Shown: positions 1 through 10,807 of the stretch, piece by piece
Layout: each line of letters opens with the position of its first letter
Position numbering within the stretch: the stretch's first letter is position 1
DNA from: Antrodiella citrinella
Taxonomy: Eukaryota; Basidiomycota; Agaricomycetes; Polyporales; Steccherinaceae
Direction: 5' to 3'
DNA: 64,000 nucleotides
Assembly (NCBI GenBank): GCA_004802725.1
Contig: SGPM01000028.1
Location: forward strand, 62,001-126,000
Program-made: the position numbers and the translations under genes
The notes under the pieces: generated by a model
Database searches by the model: none
Told to the model about the DNA's origin: nothing
The model's input: the letters and a program-made list of their open reading frames with translations, nothing else

Positions 1-3000
1 TGGCCAGGCTGAATAAGCATCGCAATGTCGATGTATGTGCCATGGTTCACGTCTTTACCATTGTTTTCGCTCATGCAATATCCGTCCCTACTGTAGCTCG
101 CAGCAGCTACGCAGGCTGAGTTGCAAGCAACGCGTGACCGTCTGCGGGACGACTTATCTTCTCGCGCAGGCTCCAATCAAGCTACACCGTCCCCTACTCC
201 TGGTGCTCACGGTGCCAGATCCCGTACACGGGAACGCGGAGTCAGAGGTGTAGCTTTCACTCCTGCATTGTCGGTTCACCGCTATCCCCCCGCCGTGTGG
301 AATGAGGAGGACGAAGAAGACGAAGACGTCGAATGGGATGATGAGGGATATGAGGATGAGGATCCAGATTTGGCTGAGGAGCAAGAGCGGGAACGTGAGT
401 TAGCGCAAGGAGGACCACTGGCTGGAATGGAACCCGACGATGGCATGAGCTGGGAGGATGGAGCTGTCTTGGACGTACAAGCCAGGAAGCCGGCGGAAGC
501 ACCAGGTGCACCAGAGCAGGCAGCACAGAAGCAGCCTATGCAGATCGATACCTCACAGCAGCAGCAGGTATCTCCAGTCGGTCTGTCGCCTCAGAAAGAT
601 GCATCGCAGGCTGCTATGCAGAGGCAGGCCTATGCCGACCGCCTCACGATCATCCCAGACGCGTCCCCGCCCCCCACTGGCATTAAAACCATGGACCCGA
701 GTCAAGCTGCGGAAACACGCAAGATCTCGATCACACCTGCTGTTGCGCGCGAACCTCCGGCGGACACACCTGCTCAAGTGCAACAGCAGCAGCAACAGGG
801 ACAGGGACCGCTTTTGCCCAGTGCCATCCTCCAGCAACAGCAGGAAGAGCGCAAAAAGACGAGGGAAGAGATCGAGGCTCTGGAAGAAGCTTCGCGCAAA
901 AAGGTGGCGAAAGGCAAACCCGGAGAACAGGGCAAACCACCGGGAGGCGCTAAGTTGCGTAAGGAACGCATACCGGAACCAGTATCCTCGACAGACGACG
1001 AGAGCAATAAGAAGAAGAAAGGCGGTGTCTTCGGTGGTCTATTCGGCAGACGTAAAGACAAAGGCAAAGACAAGGGTTCGTCTATCTCAGAGAGCGGCAG
1101 TATCAACAGCACTGAGATCATTCTTGGTCGCGAGTCCGAGGAATCTGGAAGGTCCAACCAGCAAGTTGCTGTCTCAGCTGCAGAGATCTCCCCCGTCACA
1201 GCGAGCGCGAAGCAGCAGCAGCAGCTCCTGCAGCGGACAGAGCCTCCCAAGGGCGTCTTGCAATCCCCCCAGCGACCCGTGCAACAGGCTCAAAACCCGG
1301 AGACACCACCTCATTCGTCTCAGACACAGCTTTCCCAGCACGCATCGCAGTTGCGTCAGAGGGACCAACAGCAACAAGCGCTGTACCAGCAATACCTCAA
1401 CCGGTCGCCCTCGTCACCACCACAGACCCAGCCGTCATATGGATTGCAATCTGCATCTGCAGTCATGCCGGGAGGAAACTTTGTCTCGTCGCCAAGCTCC
1501 GTGTCAGCTGGATTGGGTGTCGCTACCTCTCGTCCTCGCCCAGGTTCTCTGGTTCTGTCTCCCCAGACGATGGAAGGCGTGGGTCTTCCCGACCTCAGCG
1601 TCGTCCGTGTATTCGCAGGTCACAACTTGCAGACTGAAGCTACGTTCAAGACTGTACTGCTCAATTCTGGCACGACTGCCTCGGATCTAGTTCGTCAAGC
1701 TATCCAACGCTTCCGTCTATCGGTCGGCGAGAATGACAAGGATTACTACTTGACGATCAAGCAGGTGGAGGGGTCCTCTGCGATGCTTCTGCCTCACGAA
1801 CACCCTCTGGTGGTCTTTGAGGGCCTTGTCGAGGCTGCTTTGGAACTACCCAAGGTCAAGCGCAGTAGTGTCGGCAGTATCAGCTCGGTCGCTTCCAATC
1901 TCTCTATGCATCCTGCTATCAAGAAGTTGTCCATGAACGACTTCACCGATGACTCCGCCGTGAAATTCTATCTAAACCGGAGGGGAGATGGTAGACGCGA
2001 TGCCGCAACAGACGAGGAGGGCGATGAGACATTGATGGCGGAAAGTACATTCGACGAGGACCCTGATACACCGAGGTCACCCGGATTCTTTGGCAACAAT
2101 GTCGCTCCCGACCGATTCAGCTCGCCTTCGTCTAAGTTTGCGCTGCAGCTTGTCATCCATCCCGAGGACCTTCCTGATGATATGGTCTTCGATCCGCTTA
2201 CTGAGGCCATTGTATTCAAAGGGACCCTACGAGATCGGACACCGAACGCCATCACGTCGCCTACTGGAGTTCCACAGCACCAGCGCAAGAAGATATTCGT
2301 TCTTCCCAAGAACATCACTGTCGCTGAGGTCACAGAGATGGGCTTGGATCGCTTTGGCATCCTTGACGGCGTTGTGGATGGAGGCGATGAGGTTGAGGAC
2401 AAACTTGCGAAGCGCAGAAGTTCTACTCGCGTACGCTATGGTTTGGCCGTTGATGTTAATGGCAAAGGTAAAGTGGTCTTTTTACCCTTGTCGCTGTATC
2501 CTCTGACATCGAACATGTAGAGCGAGAACTTCCGCCGTCCAGTAGGATCATCGATGCCTATCCACGTCCTCCTCAGTACCGCACCTTCGAACGTCGCACT
2601 GATAACAAACGTCGCTCAGTGGATTCTGCTTCGTTGCTGGGAAGCGCAGAGGACATTAATCCTGACGACCCCATCTTCATTCTCCGTCGGGCGGTCTCTT
2701 ACCGAACATCATCGCGCAGAATGTCCGCTCCCCTCGATGAGATCGCGTTGCAAAGGGCGCAACGTGAATCCATGAGTAGCTCCAGTACGGCATCGGATTC
2801 CACCGCAGGCCCGGACACTGGCAAGCAACGACAACTATCTAAGCAAGAGGTCATCGCCGCGCAGAGAGCCGCCTCGCGTGCAAACCAGCGTGCTATCTTG
2901 TCAGCTCAGGCGAACTCAGCTCGAGGTTTAGATGTTATACTGCCTGGTAACGCTATGATTCGCAGCTCTCGGTACGATGTCGACGACAGGATGCGGTACT

Positions 3001-3848
3001 CGTACGTGGAGCCCGACGGCGAGACATACGATATCAGTGACATCGTCGAGTCTGAATGGAGGGGTGAAGCTGGCCCTCATCGTGAACGTGCCGATGCAGC
3101 GAGAGATGACTTGCTGCACGGTGTTCTCAGTCGTGGCAAGGACGGCTTGGGTGCTCGGCTGGATCGGGTACTCAGCAAGGTCCGCCATGAGAAGTCGGCT
3201 GGACGTGCTCACGCGCAGGTCTCGTCTGAACAGAGCGAGTCGTTGCGAACAAGGTCGCCGTCGTTGTACTCTACAGCCGAGGGCGGTACCGATACACACG
3301 GCTCTCGGTCTGCGACTCCGAACGCGCATACTCTCAATGCCCGGTCTCCTACACCAACTGCTGCAGGTCAACGAGTTCTGAGCCCCGTAAACCGGTCCAA
3401 GCCAGAGGTCGAGCCCAGAAGACGAGCGTCACATGACCGCAATCAGTCAATATCCTCGCTTGGATCTGATGCCTCGGGATACATGAGTGTAGGTTCGCCT
3501 CCAAACTCGTCACGACTACAGAAAGAAACCACTCCCAAGCCTGTATACATACCGAACGACGATTTCGGATTTGATAAGATGATGGCTGTAATCGAGTTGC
3601 GCGGGAAGTTGGCAGAAAGGATACATCTGCCGACACTGGATCCTGCTGACGAGTTGCTCTTTGGTAGAGAGTTGAACATGCAGATGATGCATCCAAGGAT
3701 CAGAGAGGTGTACAGTGGCGCGCTGAAGGATTTAGAAGAGATGGACAAAGTACGTCCTATCTCCAGTCTGACTGGCTCACTTAGTCTGATCATTTTGATT
3801 TTGCAGGGACTCGACGAACTACTAGAGCTGGTTGCTCACACATTCTGA
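1..3848 (+). CDS. Ras-association (RA) domain protein, 5'-truncated by the window edge
   Basis: The reading frame enters from the left edge. Visible exons are about 1-32, 115-2467, 2521-3749 and 3807-3848, with GT...AG introns. The middle of the protein (about nt 1590-1990) reads as an RA ubiquitin-like fold: it opens with DLSVVRVFAGH, has the HPLVVFEGLVEAAL strand-turn, and closes with AVKFYLNRR, typical of Ras/Rap-binding domains. Upstream is an acidic stretch, then Q-rich and Lys-rich low-complexity sequence. Downstream is a Ser/Arg-rich linker, and the last ~100 residues form a conserved-looking helical block (GFDKMMAVIELRGKL through GLDELLELVAHTF). I infer a cytosolic adaptor of small-GTPase or polarity signalling. 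I could not match it to a named family, and the N-terminus, which may carry further domains, lies outside the window. Confidence 0.72.
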
Positions 3849-4569
3849 CAAAGCTTCACGACCCTCTGATACTTTTATTTTCATAGTTCGTCCTGGTTTG
3901 GTTTTATATCTATTGTCACCCTTCGTCGTCTGTCGTTCTTGTCATACGCTTGTTTTTCTTTAGCCTATCTGCGGCCCAAGCTGCCTGCTACGTGTCGTAC
4001 GGAATAACTTATCGTAATGATTGTGGTAATGATTATTCTTTTTATGGCCTGTATATGTCTTCAGACTTTTGCGAAGCGACTAGTATACAGTGTATTGTGT
4101 ACAGACCGATGAGAGCTCAAGACTTGCCACAGCATCATGGTCCGGGTATTGCCGGTGAAGTTAGGTGACTATTTGCGTGCGATGGAACAACACATAAGTA
4201 TGTACGTGCTCTATATTCAAGGGACGTAAGCTGTAAACAAGTGCCAGAAAAACAGAAAGAACGCGAATAAATGTATATGTACAAGCTGGATCATTAGTTA
4301 CTGTGCAATCCGGGTATCCAGGACAATACTTATAATATGTATGTTGCAGTACAAGTACGAAGAGAACTCCATTGCGAATAGCTGCAAGCCATTAGAGATG
4401 ACCGAAAGAATCAGTTTTGGGCCAGGGTATGTCGTCTCAATCTCCTCTCGTAAGACAACGTCACGTTCCTGCGTGCATCACCTTCTATCCCACACCCAAC
4501 ACAGCTTCAAGCCTTCGAAAACAACCCAACACCAACACCCACACCCAACACCTACAAGTATGGCAACAA
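3849..4569. other. Convergent 3' intergenic region
   Basis: This spacer lies between the tail-to-tail ends of the RA-domain gene and Ric8. It is AT-rich in its first half and contains only short, compositionally random ORFs. I see no RNA gene, repeat array or transposon end. It presumably holds the two 3' UTRs. Confidence 0.6.
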
Positions 4570-6767
4570 CTAACCCAACTTTCCCTCCGCAATGGCCTTC
4601 CTCATAGGGTTCTGATTGGGAGGAAGGGCACCACTGCGTTCCAGACGATCGAAGAGGACGAACAGTTTCTCGGCTTCGGCTTCCTTTTCCTCTTCGGTCA
4701 TTTCAATGGATGGCTTCTCGGTCTTGACAGTACCGGTGATGGGGTCGATCTCTGCACCAGACGGGGTGATATGAGGCGCGGCCGAAGCCGATCCAGCAGG
4801 TGGTGCGCTCAGAATGCCTTTGTTGAATAGGAAACCTGCGACGTTGCCGTAACCGACGTATGACATGAGTACATTCGCTGCAAGCAGAAAGGTAGATGAG
4901 CAACAGTCAGTCAAGACAGATATTATTCAACCGTTACCATCTGAATCGCACACGGCATACAACATCTCTCCCGTCGCGTCTTTCAGCCGAGGATGATGCA
5001 CGCAGAACAGTAAACGAATGCATCGTCCCAAAAAATCAGGTCGGGTCTCCAAAGGGCTTGTGCGGTCCAAGTCTTCCGGTAGAATCCACGCCCTCATCCG
5101 CTTGCGGCTTGCCTCGCCAGAATTGCACAGCTTGGTGATGAGGAGCACCAGCGGGCACATAATATCATCCAGTGCACTGTCGGTCTCGGTCTTGCATAGC
5201 TCTCGTACACTGAGATCATCAGCTTCGATGTCACCAGGCATGTAGTGCGAGAGGGTGACATCAAGCAAGTCGTATGCTCGAAGGAGGGTGTCCTGCGGAT
5301 TTGTCGGTGACGGTGATCGACGGCTAACCGCAAACTTTGACAACGCCCGATCGAATGCACCCATCTTGGCATCCTTGTGAGGCGGTGATGTGTTTTGCGT
5401 GCTTCCTTGCTGCAGTTCATTACCGGTGGAACGAGGTGAGCTTGCAGGAGACGACGTTTTCGAGGAAGCTGAACCATGTGGAGAGGCAGGGTTACTCAAG
5501 ACCGGGAACCACACAGATTTGAGAGAAGACGTGACTGGAACGGTGATGAGGGCATGAATAACGTGTGTGAGGGGGACAGCGAGAGGTGCAGGGAAAGTTG
5601 GGGGAAGAGTATTGAGAAGCCTGAGAAGAGGTGGAAGCATTCTATGAAGAGATCCCGTTCAGTATGAGTCTGGACAAGAAGAGTGGTATTTGAACATACC
5701 CGTCTAGCTTGTCACTCCAGCAGTCACCCATGACTTTATCTGCCGCATCTCCCTCCTTTGACTCCTTCGATTTTCCCTTGCCCTTATCTTCCTTTTCTGA
5801 CTCCGGGACGTCAACAATCTAATAGCAGAGACTTTAAGTACCATCCCTTCGATCCAGCGTCCCTCGACTTACCTTGGGATAATGAAGCAAGAGGTTGAAT
5901 GCAAACTTCAGTAAGTCTGTCATAGCCTCGCGTGAGAGCTTTTCGCCGCTCAGGATGCTGGTCGTTAGACTATCAAGCCTTGCTCCGATTATTTCCACAG
6001 TAGTGAGACTTTGTCCCGGATATTTGTTTTCCACAAGAGACACGATAAAGTCCGACGCGAAAGTCATGGAAACGGACGCAAGAAACAGGATCCGTGAGGC
6101 AAGAAATATTCTCTCCGGATTGGTTGTGCGCTAGGAATAAAATCCGCTCAGTGAGGCTACAGTGTTAGTCAACTAGAGCTCTTACTTCGAGTAGGGACAC
6201 CATAGCTTGTCCACCCCCAACGGCCTTGCTCACAAACACAATGCGAGCTTCCTCCACGAGTAGCATGCAATTCGCCACGCATCGCAGCGCCTCGCTAGAG
6301 GCTACGGTATCTGAGTCCAGAACTTTCGAAATAGCAAGGAGAGTAGCGAGATTTGCTTCTCTCCCGATGACCTTAGAACCAGATGGCATCTTTCCCAGTG
6401 ATTTGACTGCAAGTAGAGCTTGGGCAGCATCTGTGAAGGCGAGTGACACGCATTTGTAACCATGATCAGCTAGTGTGGGACGACATGGACGCACCTTCGT
6501 TCGTCAGTCTACCAGCTTCTACACCATTCTCACTCTTGATCACACGATCCACATCGTCGATGATTGTCTGGACGAGCTCCTCTCGGTGCCGGTCGGTGAA
6601 GCTAAAAGGTGAGGCTAACACAGAAGGGGGTCAAAGTTAGGCAACGAGCGCGCAAGAAATAACTATCGAGAGTATGTACCGTTTATTATATTTGCAAGAG
6701 CATCACAGACTTGCGATCGAGTTGAGGAGGTAGAGAGCGAATTGTAGGTGGATACCAGAAGGGACAT
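4570..6767 (-). CDS. ric8: Ric8/synembryn, G-alpha chaperone and guanine nucleotide exchange factor
   Basis: The translation follows the Ric8 family end to end: an armadillo-type helical body, then the diagnostic C-terminus. There, FLGRCIRLLFCVHHPRLKDA is followed by MLYAVCDSD, YVGYGNVAGFLFN, the DPITG motif and the acidic MTEEEKEAEAEKLFVLFDRL helix. The start at 6767 opens MSLLVSTYNSL. Introns are short: the donor of exon 1 is at 6679, and acceptors precede FTDRHREELVQ and DAAQALLAVKS. Ric8 proteins fold nascent heterotrimeric G-alpha subunits and promote GDP release. In fungi they support growth, pheromone/nutrient signalling and virulence-related development. The gene is convergent with the RA-domain gene. 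Exon borders in the 5650-6170 part are approximate. Confidence 0.9.
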
Positions 6768-7737
6768 TAGAGCAGAAGGTCGTCGTGAAACAAGGCTTAG
6801 GCGAGATTAGCGGCGTGTCGAAGATAAGTTTTGCAAACGGGTGTGGGTGTGTATGAGAGGTCGTGAAGGCACAGAGAAGAGCAGGGCGTATACACTGGGT
6901 ACCAGCTCACGGACCAGTCCCTGGCACAGGTGAGGGGGATGTGTACGGAAGCCTTCTGTCTGAATTGCAGAACAGCGGGCCCAGGATACGATTGAGATGA
7001 GAGTCCGAAATGTGCGTAAAGTCGAAGAACAAGGAGATAGACGCTGCTGTGCCGAGATCCGCCCTCACTTCCTCATCCAAAATTGACAAGTTCTCGGAGA
7101 CAGGTAAGTAGATACAATCATTCTCAATCATGTAACCAGCGCGCATCATGCAACCACTAAAACCATCACCCTGGATGGCCGTTGTATTTGGCGGACTGAT
7201 AGCATCGTCATTGCATAAGGTACAGTGCTACACTTCCAAGGAACGTGAGATCCACAGAGACCGTAGACGACAAGATGCACCTGCGTGACGGCTCAGGTAG
7301 CTCAACACGAAGATAACGGGTTCCACTATCAGCTGAAGAGGGTTTGAACAAGCCGGAGCGCTGGTCTGTTGAGAGGAACATCGCCGACGGACACTACAGT
7401 TGGGGATGCACCGCCGTCGTTTCCGTGCCCGCCACAACCTCATCAGCGTTGTCAGGAATACACACGTCTTCACCCCAAGACCCGACAGCCAGTGGTCACG
7501 GTAACCATTCTCGAATATGTGCCGCTAAGTACGCGCACCCTGAGACGGTGAGGTCAATGCGTGAATCAGGTAAGGAGAGAATCATGAACGGATTGGAAGC
7601 GACTTACATGGTAATGTTGAGTAATAATAGCCCAGTCACGAGGCTTGTACCCTGCAGATGGTTGCTGTTGAACCAAAAGCCATCAGTCATCCAAGATACA
7701 AGACAGTCATGCGAGTCTCACTTTTGACCTATCTACA
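6768..7737. other. Unresolved spacer with a possible minus-strand exon
   Basis: About 1 kb lies between the Ric8 start and the Med10 stop, both on the minus strand. A minus-strand open stretch at about 7198-6907 reads as an ordinary-looking protein (it contains MMRAGYMIENDCIYLPVSEN and DLGTAASISLFFDF). A second short open stretch at about 7490-7400 contains DVCIPDNADEVVAGTETTAV. I could not connect them into one model with good splice sites or a start codon. This may be a small lineage-specific or decayed gene, or non-coding sequence. Confidence 0.3.
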
Positions 7738-8396
7738 TCACGGTACGAAGGATTGCTGTGCCGCTCCATTGAGACCATCTTCAGAAGTGGTCGCTGGTGC
7801 AGAATGTTGAACTTCGGGAGCAGTCCCATTCAGATAGCTCTCCAGTTCAGGAAAATACTGAACGAGGGCTTCATCGAAGTAAGAGCGATACGCCTGGAGG
7901 GATAAAGTCACCACATATGCAAGAAGATATTCCGAGAAAACATACGCTGATGGCTTGAATCTTTCCGTTCATAAATTGATTCTCGGTAGCTGCCCTCTCC
8001 AGTCTATCTCGGGTCAACGTCCCAGGGTTTCGAGAGTTGTCAATCTCTGCCAACACCTGCATCGGAACCATAGTCGTGATTTGCTGCGATAGATTGTCGA
8101 TGTTGGCCAGATGATTAATGACATTGTTTCTGAGAGGGGAGTATGAGCAGTGAGGTTTGGCGAGCCGGTGCAGTGAACACGTACACCCTGAGTCCAACCT
8201 GCTTCCCTCCTCCTGGTTTGTCCTTCTCCTTCGTCAAATCGTTGACAACGGTGGTGCCCAGATTGTAGACAGCATTCGCGAGACCCATGAGCTCCAGCTC
8301 CAGGTCTCCCTGGGGGCTCTCAGGAGCAGGAGATTCGGACGCGCGGGGAGATGACGGGTCATCCCTAGAAGTTGATTGCTGCTGCTGAGCCGCCAT
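7738..8396 (-). CDS. med10: Mediator complex subunit 10 (Med10/Nut2)
   Basis: Three exons encode a small protein. It starts MAAQQQQSTSRDDP, has a Ser/Pro-rich N-terminus, then LELELMGLANAVYNLGTTVV and, after an intron (GTACGT donor near 8180), the Med10 core VNNVINHLANIDNLSQQI. The intermediate helix VLAEIDNSRNPGTLTRDRLE is characteristic. The third exon ends with SYRSYFDEALVQYFPELE and a short tail. Med10 is an essential part of the Mediator middle module, which links activators to RNA polymerase II. An in-frame ATG at 8432 would add 12 residues; I chose 8396 because the low-complexity MAAQQQQ start is typical. The gene is divergent from the Kgd4-like gene. Confidence 0.9.
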
Positions 8397-8621
8397 CTTC
8401 ACAGTAAGAGCACTGTTGGTGGTCGAGGGCACGATATCTCGAATGCAGCGATGATGGCAAGGTCGAAGGTTGAGAACATGAACAACGCCGACGCGCTTGA
8501 AACGCGTCTAAAGTGACACATATCACGTGAAGCATTCTACTGTGGCCTCGGACTAGCACGGACTTCGACTCAACTTCAGACCTCTTACTTCAGTACCTTC
8601 AACTTTTCATTTGTTTTCACG
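8397..8621. promoter_or_regulatory. Divergent promoter region, Med10 / Kgd4
   Basis: A 225-bp head-to-head spacer separates two start codons and must hold both promoters. A TCACGTGA E-box-like palindrome occurs within it (about 8523-8530), a common basic-helix-loop-helix binding core. No clear TATA box is visible. Confidence 0.5.
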
Positions 8622-9054
8622 ATGCTTCCAACACTAGTGCGCCGTTCTGCGACCGCACGCAAGCCTCTGATTCACTTCATTGGCAAGCGGCAATGGCCCG
8701 CACGTACGTGCTTCTGCATCGTTGTCACAGACGTCTGCTAACGTCTACTTAAGATACCGATGCACCCCACCCTCATCCGTACGCACCTGCGGAGATAAAG
8801 CAGGCGTTTGGTGAATTCACTTCCAAATCTGCATCATCAGCTGCCCCGTCCCAGTCGGCACCATCCAGCTCCAAAAGCGGTTCTGGCGTACAAGCGTACG
8901 AGGAGTTTTGGTACGCACCGGAGAGACTGTGGCGGCACACCATCGACGAAGTGGAGATTGATGCAATCCTCGTGAGTTCTACTCTCGTTTACTTTCTGCA
9001 TGGTGCTGATACGTTTGTGCTCAGAGCGGTGGTGCTACTGCTGCAAAGTCATAA
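8622..9054 (+). CDS. kgd4: Mitochondrial Kgd4/Ymr31 (MRPS36) family protein
   Basis: Three exons encode about 107 residues. The N-terminus is basic and presequence-like (MLPTLVRRSATARK) and runs straight into the family motif PLIHFIGKRQWP, then TDAPHPHPYAPAEIKQAFGEF. A Ser/Ala-rich linker follows, then the conserved end EFWYAPERLWRHTIDEVEID and SGGAT. Introns sit after WPAH and before SGGAT. Family members were first listed as mitoribosomal protein YMR-31/MRPS36 but act as an adaptor that attaches the E3 subunit to the 2-oxoglutarate dehydrogenase complex in the matrix. Length matches the family. The first ATG after the divergent spacer is used as start. Confidence 0.85.
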
Positions 9055-9307
9055 CCTAGATGTGCTTCGTTATACGTATAGTAATAGCGAGATTTGATCT
9101 CTCTAGAATGGCGACTCGCGACTTGTCTATTGGCCATATATCTTGGTATGCCTTATCAGACGATACTCGCTGAGAACCGTCGTTCATGCGGGTGCAGCTC
9201 GGCTGACCGAACATATTTGTGCTCTGGTTCCGGCCAAGCTAACGGGTCACTAGTGATCACAGTCAAGAATATATAGCTGAACACTGTCACTCTTATGCAG
9301 TACAAGA

Positions 9308-10306
9308 CTACTGATCCTTCTTCTGCCTATACTCAGCCAACATCTTCCCGTCTAGACGTACCGGCGACTGAATACTCGCAAGGGCCTGAATACCTACCAT
9401 GACGATGGGAAGAAGGACAAAGAATGCGAGGAACAGAGAAAGGATAAGGCCGGGAGAAAGGATCTGGTACCGCTTCAGGATACCTCCAGTAGCGGCGACC
9501 TTGCTTGGTGAAGGAGCGTCTTGTCTGGACATTAAGTTTGCCACCGGGGTATGAGTCGACTGTTGCCAGTCGGAATAGATGACAAGGTGATTGGGGAATG
9601 CGGATGTGAGGCCTTCAAGTTCGTCGGCTAGTTGTTGGCCTAAACGGAGAGTGTATAATGGATGGTTTGCTTCGTGCAAGAAATGACATGGACGTACCAG
9701 TCACTGCCATTTGTGACTTCCTACTGCTCGAGATCTCCAAAGCGGGTACCTGCACATTCACAACAAACTTTCCTCCAGATATCTCCTCCTGGTGCAAAGA
9801 CTTCGCCTCCGCGAGAGAAACCATGCGAGCGACACAACGCTGCGAAATATCGTTGACAATGTAGTCACGGGAGTTGTCGGCGGAGAGCTCTACAAATGGC
9901 AGCTGCACCGACGAAGGAGCTGAACTGAGCATCCTGGTGAAGCTTGATGCTGGGGAGAGTGTACGGAGATCCGAAACATGGAGCTAAATGGGAAGATTTA
10001 TTGAGAGCACAGCGGAGGTAGACAAGCGTATAGACGTACTCCAGGCTGGTTCACCAGAATCACAGCATCAAATTTGCAGGCATCATCACTGAAGACCCAA
10101 CGATTGAAAAAGTCGTCCACTTGCGCGCATGTTGAATGTGTAGGCAACAATTCAGTGCTGCGCCATAGAATGAGTTCGGATGCATGACCTTTGGTCTGGT
10201 AAGGCACATACCTCAATGACGACCATGCGACTAAAGGAGAGGTTGGAGACGCAAAGGCAGCATGAATAAGTGATGCAGCAATCAGCCCTTGTCGAAAGCT
10301 GATCAT
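9308..10306 (-). CDS. big1: BIG1/Voa1/ATP6AP1-like ER membrane protein (V-ATPase assembly, cell-wall glucan)
   Basis: The protein starts with a signal peptide (MISFRQGLIAASLIHAAFAS), followed by a lumenal domain containing WSSLRYVPY, FNRWVFSDDACKFDAVIL and NQPG. Near the C-terminus is a single transmembrane segment in the context KRYQILSPGLILSLFLAFF...GIQALASIQ, ending in a short basic tail with KKDQ. That C-terminal layout is the shared signature of BIG1, Voa1 and the metazoan V-ATPase accessory subunit S1. Yeast Big1 is needed for beta-1,6-glucan synthesis and Voa1 for Vo assembly in the ER. At least three exons are visible, with introns near 10000 and 9650-9690. The start codon lies only 29 nt from the edge of the transposon-like element. 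Confidence 0.82.
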
Positions 10307-10335
10307 GGTGAATGTCGTACAACGATACGAGACTA

Positions 10336-10382
10336 GTCTGGTGGAAGACGCGCCCCCTAGTAGGCATAGCTTTTTTAGTCAC
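10336..10382 (+). repeat. Left terminal inverted repeat
   Basis: It starts GTCTGGTGGAAGACGCGCCC and continues through CTAGTAGGCATA to AGTCAC. Its reverse complement is found at 11694-11740 with a few substitutions and two single-base gaps. The dinucleotide just outside is TA. Confidence 0.85.
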
Positions 10383-10501
10383 GTGTATGAACCAAACATC
10401 GTGTATGCGCGTAAACAAAGACAACGCGTTGTTGCTAGCGCTCATCATTCTCAGGCTGTACCCGCGCGAACGAGCCGAATGTTTCTCTATACCTTTTGTC
10501 C

Positions 10502-10806
10502 ATGCCTGAGGCCATCGGTGGTGCGGCTGCGCCGTTCATATTCAGCTCGACCGATGGCCTCAAACATGTCAAGTCACTCCTTTCCAAACACCTTCCTTAT
10601 GAACCGCATGACTATCAACTCGAGGGGGTCTGCCACTCCTTAGACCGCACAGACCTCCTTGCTCTTCTTCCTACTGGTGCGGGGAAGACAGCCTACTTCT
10701 CTATGTACATGCTCGCGCTTGTCGAGCTCAGCAAGAACCCACCTCCAAGTGACATCCCGCTCAACATACCAGAGGATCCAGCAATGGTTGTAGTGTATCC
10801 AACACA
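10502..10806 (+). pseudogene. RecQ-like DEAD/DEAH helicase, N-terminal fragment
   Basis: From the ATG at 10502 (MPEAIGGAAAPFIF) the frame gives the entry to a superfamily-2 helicase core: HDYQLEGVCHSL (Q-motif region), LLALLPTGAGKTAYF (motif I, Walker A, GAGKT) and MVVVYPT (motif Ia region). After VVYPTQ, similarity to a helicase ends abruptly near 10806; motifs II-VI are absent. The first domain resembles the RecQ-related helicases that are present in many copies in Agaricomycetes. The frame stays open to 10894, but the last ~28 codons read the antisense of the neighbouring gene fragment and are not helicase. Confidence 0.72.
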
Positions 10807-10807
10807 A

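Noticed and set aside
7344..7727. 127-codon plus-strand ORF in the Ric8-Med10 spacer
   Set aside because: No recognisable domain, and composition is no better than the competing minus-strand reading.
10640..10807. Continuation of the minus-strand ORF beyond the DUF6589-like fragment
   Set aside because: It is the antisense of the helicase fragment; the residues match no expected continuation and the frame is open by chance.
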